Source: Gnetum montanum (taxonomy: Eukaryota > Streptophyta > Gnetopsida > Gnetales > Gnetaceae). Taken from it: a stretch of DNA of 64,000 nucleotides. The stretch spans positions 51,328 to 115,327 of the forward strand of contig MNCI01017942.1 of NCBI GenBank assembly GCA_015680685.1. The letters are read 5' to 3'. Positions within the stretch are counted from its first letter, which is position 1. Each line of letters starts with the position of its first letter. The position numbers were made by a program, and so were the translations under genes. Positions 58,201-64,000 of this stretch are shown in pieces. The notes beneath the pieces are model-generated. The model was not told where the DNA came from. It worked only from the letters and a program-made list of their open reading frames with translations, and searched no databases.

Positions 58201-59689
58201 TGAAACACCCCAAAGAAAATTCATGTTAAAACCCATAGCCAAAATTATTTGTAATTTTGTGGAAAAAATGAAGGCAAATACAGTTGCTTTATTTTTTCCA
58301 AAAATATTGCGTTATGACCTTGTATTAGTGTAAATGCCTTATCTTCTAGCTTGTGGAGGCTATAGATTTTATACATCTAGGCTTGCAAAGGTTGAAAATG
58401 CTTTGCAGGCCATACACTGGGAATTACAGTCCTATATGCTAGGTAACCTACAAAGATAGTATATGAGATTTGGATTTTCAAACTATACACCAGGCATCCT
58501 AGGCCCATATGTTGGGCTGTGTATGGAGGTAGCATATGAAAGAAAAATATTAGCTAAATTTTCTCATACATTGCCAAAAACAATCCTGCACATACTAGAA
58601 TTTGTTAGTAATCTATCAACAATCATGGTAGAATCAATAATAACAAAAATTAGGACCCAGTAACCTATTTAAATGAGAATTAGCCCCATTGAAAGGACTT
58701 TTGGCATTTTTGCATTCGATTAAGCATTGAAACTCTCTCAGCCTAGTGCATATTACCATATGTATATAACCATTTCATTTCTCAACTTCTAACAAATTTT
58801 CATTCAAGCTAAACTTGAGACTTTTGGAGTAGTGCAAATCAACAAGAGTCAATAGTCATTTCTCTTCCCTAGTGCAGATCATTGGGAGCTAAGCAGGGCT
58901 ATAGAAAACAAAATTCAAGGATAGATTGAATAAGAACAAGTGTAGGTTTAGTAGTAGAACATATCCTACTACTTACATTAGGTGTTAAAGATATTTCTAT
59001 GTTCTTGGATTTACATTTGTTTTACATTAAATATTTGTTTTACATTAATACACAGTTGTAGTTTCATTTTGCTTTACTATATTACATTACTTATATTCAT
59101 GTTTCTCATTCTTAGATTTGTTGCACACATATATTTTGTGATTTATTTTCTCATTAATAATAGATTCTTAAGTCCCTGGGTGATTGACAAGATTGTTTAG
59201 GGTATTTAGATTCTTTTTTTTTTAGGTTTGTGAATTTGAAGTTAAAACTGTTCCATGTTAAAAATTTTGAGGTTACAACATCAATTTTTTTAAGAATTAT
59301 AGTTTTCTGATGCTAGAAGGAGGGCCTTTGCCTAAATTCTTTGCCTAAACTTGTTCATCTCTTTTCCTCACATTGTTTTTTCTATTTCTTATGTGTGTTT
59401 TGAAACATTAAAATTTTATTAGGTTTTTTCCCAAAACCAGCACACCACTTGTTTCTTGAAATTTTTTTTGGGGTTATTTTCAAAACCAACACTATCTTGC
59501 AACCAACAAAAATTAGTTTTGGTTTTCTTTCCCAAAACTAGTGCTATCTTGTAACCAACAAAAATTTGTTTTTGTTTTCTTTCCTAGAACTTGATATTGC
59601 ACCTACAACATATTTTGGGTTAGTTTTAATTTTAAATTTGCTATTGGACTAAAGCTTGTTTTTTCTTTATTTTCAATTTTTCCATTAAG

Positions 59690-60260
59690 TTCTAGGCTTT
59701 ATAAAGCCTAGTGTATGGCCTACAACTAGTTTTCCTAATATTCAATTTTTCCATTAAGTGCTAGGCTTTCTAAAGCCTAGTGTATAGACTACAACAACTT
59801 TGTCATTTTTTTTGTCAAGTGTTGGGCTTTCTAAAGCCCACCATAGCAACAACTTTGGCCATTTCTTAGTTTTTCTCTCAAGTGCTAGACTTTTTAAAAC
59901 TTAGCATATAGCTTCCAACTAAACTTGCACTTTAAATTTTGCAAAATTTGGTTTTAGGTATGCATTAAGGCTAGTGTATGACCTGCAATAAATTTTTGCT
60001 ATGAATCTTGTAAAAGTTTATTTTGGGTTTACTAAGATTCTATTGTGTGGCCTACAATAAATTTGTTTTGCAATAATCTCTTAACACTTATTTTAGGCTT
60101 TTAAAACCTAGCGTATAACTTGTAATCTATTTTAGCTTTTAACTTTGCAAACTTTTTTATTTCTAATTTTCTAGTACCCAACATATGAGCTGCACTTCAA
60201 ACTTCAGTTAGGAGGTCACTAATACCCAGCATATAGCCAGCAACCTATTTTGAACCTTTT
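59690..60260. repeat. Degenerate ~80-90-bp repeat with an AGGCTTTNTAAAGCCT palindrome
   Basis: TAGGCTTTATAAAGCCTAGT (59694), TAGGCTTTCTAAAGCCTAGT (59762), TGGGCTTTCTAAAGCCCACC (59823) and decayed copies near 59887 and 60097 each precede a GTATAGCCTACAAC-like phrase. Spacing is irregular and copies become weaker to the right. Confidence 0.8.
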
Positions 60261-60529
60261 TGCATTTAATTTTCTAGCCATAATTTGTAGTGCTACCACA
60301 ATTCCCTACACTTTAAAATACAAAAAAAATAATTTTTAGTTTTTTCCTAGTGCAATGCATAGCATTGCCACAGCTACTTGCATTGCCTTTGCATTTGCAG
60401 TGCATATTGTAATCTCTATTCCCATCGTTCCCACTTTGCAGTTTCTTAGCCATTTCCCCTTTCATATGATAGAAAAATTTAAACAAAAAAAATTATTCTA
60501 AAAATTATTACTTTGTAATTATAGTGTAT

Positions 60530-60660
60530 TTGAGGCTATACACTCTCATATACTAAAATTTTCTCATACATTGAGAATGCCTCATACATTGAGACTATCT
60601 TGTACGTTGAGATTTTCATACATTGAGGCTCTCATAGAGACTCTCACATGCTGAGATACT
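60530..60660. repeat. Short tandem of a CTCATACATTGAGA-like unit
   Basis: TCATACATTGAGA recurs at 60574, 60589 and 60617 with variants CTCATATACTAAAA, TTGTACGTTGAGA and CACATGCTGAGA around them; unit length is about 20 bases. Confidence 0.75.
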
Positions 60661-60953
60661 TAGCAAATCATAGGGTATAACACCTTGTTTATGTCTTTTT
60701 GGTGTTCAATAGTTCTACCTCATACCATAACACACATGGCCTCCAACCAAGATTCTATCCATGTCTATGATTCCAAGGATCATGCCATAGTAGAATGTAG
60801 GCAATCCCTTAGACAACTGAGACTAGACCCATCTTACATGAACATTAATGAAGAATATTTTAACTTTAGTTGTGCTAAGATGCAAGAGAGACAATCTATT
60901 CCATGCATAGAATTAGAGTGTAAACAATAATTCAAGATCATTCATTGGAAGGG

Positions 60954-61791
60954 TGATGAGTGGCGAGGTACCCCTACACTCCACCATACGAATACGAGCG
61001 TACACGCGTGATCCGGTCGAACTCCGCAGACTAAATGCCTTAACGCCATAAGAAACGCTTGGGGTTAATCGTTCGTTGTCTTCCCAGGCTTGCTTGTAAG
61101 TGTCACGGTGTATGGTTAAGCAAGTCTGAGGTATGTGATTTTTTTGGTATTTTCGGCTTATCTTCTATGCTACCAGGAGGAAAGAGTTTAGGGTTGAGAA
61201 ACCAAGCTAACTCTAACTAAAGATCTAAGTCTAAATTAACTAGCNNNNNNNNNNNNNNNNNNNNNNNNNNNNNNNNNNNNNNNNNNNNNNNNNNNNNNNN
61301 NNNNNNNNNNNNNNNNNNNNNNNNNNNNNNNNNNNNNNNNNNNNNNNNNNNNNNNNNNNNNNNNNNNNNNNNNNNNNNNNNNNNNNNNNNNNNNNNNNNN
61401 NNNNNNNNNNNNNNNNNNNNNNNNNNNNNNNNNNNNNNNNNNNNNNNNNNNNNNNNNNNNNNNNNNNNNNNNNNNNNNNNNNNNNNNNNNNNNNNNNNNN
61501 NNNNNNNNNNNNNNNNNNNNNNNNNNNNNNNNNNNNNNNNNNNNNNNNNNNNNNNNNNNNNNNNNNNNNNNNNNNNNNNNNNNNNNNNNNNNNNNNNNNN
61601 NNNNNNNNNNNNNNNNNNNNNNNNNNNNNNNNNNNNNNNNNNNNNNNNNNNNNNNNNNNNNNNNNNNNNNNNNNNNNNNNNNNNNNNNNNNNNNNNNNNN
61701 NNNNNNNNNNNNNNNNNNNNNNNNNNNGATATCGCGTACGCGATATCGCGGCGGCTGTGATATCGCGGCACATGCAGGTCGTGTCTCATCA
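60954..61791 (-). mobile_element. Solo LTR of the A/B/C Ty3 lineage with perfect target duplication
   Basis: Bounded by TGATGAGTGG on the left and GTCTCATCA on the right. AAGGG flanks it at 60949-60953 and 61792-61796. There is no primer site or polypurine tract next to it. The total length of 838 fits a single LTR, but 483 of these are N, so a collapsed longer element cannot be excluded. The visible U3 end holds GATATCGCGTACGCGATATC, a perfect 20-bp palindrome. Confidence 0.85.
61245..61727. other. Assembly gap (483 N)
   Basis: A run of N inside the solo LTR. ORFs that cross it are artefacts. Confidence 1.
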
Positions 61792-63120
61792 AAGGGGAAG
61801 GAGTATATTTCCTCCCCTTAAGACCATATTAAAATAACAAAATTTCACACACACATGCTAGTACAACTAGTAGAACTAGGAAGACTAGGATGAGTTCAAA
61901 GCAAAGCATGAACTCAAAACATTCATAAGGAGCCTTTTCCAACACTCAACTCCACAAGCAATCATCCCTAGCTCTACATCCCTCATGTCCTTTGAAAATC
62001 AAGCCCCTCAGTTTACTCCCTTATTTTCTACCATGTTCACCTCAACACCCATTATAGCAACATACCAATCTTAGTCAACATCTCATTTCACATACTTGTT
62101 CTCAATAATTCCTTTTGCAACCCAATCTCATTTTGTGTGACCATCACCTATGGCATCCATTGCACCACATCCTTTCATCATACCTGTAATCCCCTATTCA
62201 AGACCCTAGCCTTTAGAACCTTCTCACACTTTCTTTGTTTTCTTTATCCCTCATGTATCAACTCAAACATCCTTCTCACTATTTAACCCACCTGTAATAG
62301 TGATTACACAACTTCTACTATCTATACCAATACTGATCGCATAGCCTCAAGCTATTCAAATTTCATCTCAACCATCAATGCAAACACTACAACCTATAGG
62401 GATGCCCCAAGGCTTAGATCAAGTTTTTCAAATGATCTAAGACCTTATCGAAGAGTTGTGGAATCTTAAAGCTAGCATCACTCAAATGGTCAAGGTTATA
62501 GACATCTATCAAGATGATCCTGTAAGCCCTGTTTTTTCCCAAATAACATTACCTATAGGTGGGCCTACACCAAACTTCAACTAATACAATGATGAAGGGG
62601 ATCCTAATGTGCATGTAGTTATCTTTTATTTTGAATGGCTTGTATTACAAGTTTGGCCTCATACAATACTACAGATTTTCTCTATGTCCCTTAAGGATAA
62701 TGTTTTAGATTAGTATTGAACCTTTCCTAGAGGTTCCATCTCTTCTCTTGAAGACCTCATAAACCAATTCATCAATTGCTTGAAATAGAACTTAAAGCTA
62801 GATACTACATTAGACCAACTTATAAAGGTGAATTAGGGACCACTTCAATGAGTAAAAAGGTTTATTCTGAGATGGAATTTAATGATCAATAAGATTTCTA
62901 AGCCTATCTCTGAAATCTATCTCTTGGCCATCTTCAAGGAAGTGGTAAATTACTTCATCAAGTAAAAGGTCACTACTTAGAGCCCCAATCACTAAGCCAA
63001 GTCTTTTCGCAAACTAAGAACATAGAGGAGGAAGTTGAGGAAAGTAACAACCTAGCCTATGTGGCCCACAAAAACCAACACATAAGAAGGAATAGGGATA
63101 AAACTAGGTAAGAATAGGCA

Positions 63121-64000
63121 ACATGGTTGCAATATCTATGTGAGTCTTTGAACTTGAAAAACTACTAGTTTTCATCCACTATATAATGAGCTAGTTCATT
63201 AAAGTTCCATTAGCATAGTAACTTTAAATTAATTATTACTATTACTCCAATGTACATAAATTTGGAATTTTCACCTTAGAAATCAAATTATTAAGCTCTT
63301 AGAGACTTCTATACAAGAATCTTATCAAAAGATCAATGGAACAAGGAGAACCATCTATATATAATAAGATTTACTACATCAAAGTTAGAAGGACCAATTG
63401 GTAAACTAAAATTTCTTTCTCCTAAGTATAGAAACTATGAAAAACATAATTAGTCTTCCTATATGACATATCAAACATGTAACATAGAAAATACTCAAGA
63501 GAACGTACATGTGACAACATGAGCAATATAAACATAACATATAATGAATATAAAGACTACTACTCATGTTCATTTTAAAGGTTGAGATATCAATCCATTA
63601 TAAGATGAACTATAATTGTACAAATTTTTTTGAAACCTATCTTTGAATATACATACTATGCTAATGAAACCACTAAAGTTTTGCTATTAGAATAAATTGA
63701 AAAAGTAAAATGATATGCCAATGAAATAAGCAATGTTAGAATGCAATTAGTAAATCCTTCACATGTACTAGTAGGACCTATTATACCTACTTTTTTATTT
63801 AATAATGACCAAGATAAGTGTGTTTTCAATGTTATCTCATTCAAGTTCAAGCATTAAAGTCCCTAAGAATAGCATTACAAGGCTTATTTTTGGCTTCCAA
63901 GGGCCTCTAGAAACTATCCTACCTCATAACCCAATATAGAACATTAGTTTTAGTGACCTTGATAGATTTTAGAGGTAAACAAAATCTAAGTCCTAATAGG
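63121..64000. other. Unassigned DNA after the element G gag
   Basis: AT-rich sequence with only short frames. It may be protease or linker DNA of element G, but no motif is clear enough to support that. Confidence 0.35.

Larger units (their letters stand above)
58201..60700 (+). other. Repeat-rich leader of unknown identity
   Basis: No gene was recognised. A sharp change from the Ty3 block occurs at about 58201 (TGAAACACCCC). A TATA-like TGTATATAACC lies at 58760. 59380-59600 has four copies of a CCAACAAAAATT(A/T)GTTTT-like unit. 59690-60250 holds the palindrome array described next. It may be the LTR plus leader of the gag-bearing element at 60715-63120. Confidence 0.4.
60715..63120 (+). 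pseudogene. gag: gag of Ty3 element G, interrupted by a solo LTR
   Basis: It begins at MASNQDSIHVYDSKDHAI (60738). After removing 60954-61791 and one AAGGG the frame continues EGVYFLPLK.... The capsid region at 62540-62960 reads PTPNFN-stop-YNDEGDPNVHVVIFYFEW, LQIFSMSLKDNVLD, RGSISSLEDLINQFINCLK and KRFILRWNLMINKISKPISE. This pattern (F-x-GxGDPxxH...F, ...W......SSLEDL...F) is a Ty3 gag but not of the A/B/C lineage. Stops are spread along it. Confidence 0.7.

Noticed and set aside
57330-59200. Hydrophobic short ORFs on the plus strand
   Set aside because: They lie antisense to Ty3 protease DNA or in T-rich spacer; low-complexity T-rich codons create the apparent membrane segments.
61217-61792. 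Long minus-strand ORFs of 177-191 codons
   Set aside because: They run through the N gap, so most codons are unknown.

Overview
The window looks like nuclear DNA of a seed plant with a large, repeat-filled genome. It is AT-rich, holds six-exon gene structure with GT-AG introns and plant-type cytosolic tRNA genes, and most of it is layered, decayed retrotransposons. The repeat load would suit a gymnosperm, but that is inference; the sequence alone does not name a species.

Only three loci look intact. The first is a minus-strand gene at 3325-5021 for a 325-residue NAD(P)-dependent reductase of the dihydroflavonol reductase / cinnamoyl-CoA reductase / anthocyanidin reductase superfamily. I rebuilt it as six exons joined in phase without an internal stop. 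The others are tRNA-Ala(AGC) at 34304-34376 (minus) and tRNA-Ile(AAU) at 35240-35313 (plus). A broken paralogue of the reductase, covering exons 2-4, lies at 17951-22770 and is split by a copia element.

The rest is nested transposons. Left edge (1-1700): two opposed LTR fragments next to a LINE 3' fragment. 7281-17935: a LINE split by a full Ty3-type LTR element (element A, 7903-16784). 17951-22770: the reductase pseudogene split by a minus-strand copia element (element E, 18004-22186, perfect 5-bp target duplication). 22860-24240: a Ty3 pol fragment. 24463-34080: a second LINE split by minus-strand Ty3 element B (24894-33068, perfect 5-bp duplication), which keeps gag, has no recognisable pol, and carries a long extra sense-strand ORF. 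38466-50482: a plus-strand copia split by Ty3 element C (39034-48811). 50483-58200: a Ty3 LTR plus gag (plus strand) head-to-head with a Ty3 pol block (minus strand). 58200-64000: repeat-rich DNA, then the gag of another Ty3 element split by a solo LTR with a perfect target duplication and a 483-base N gap.

The Ty3 elements A, B, C and D are one lineage. They share LTRs bounded by TGATGA...TCATCA, a primer-binding site matching the 3' end of tRNA-Asp, and where visible a CX2CX3HX4C gag knuckle and an Athila-like integrase. All copies are dead: each of the four visible reverse transcriptase active sites is changed or frameshifted, and integrase has lost its catalytic Glu in two of three copies. 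The most unusual signals are a conserved array of GATATC palindromes packed into a very short U3 of every LTR of this lineage, the extra coiled-coil ORF of element B, a second polypurine-like tract inside elements B and C, a segment between two single Ns that appears to be inverted, and a tandem duplication that begins inside the tRNA-Ile gene.
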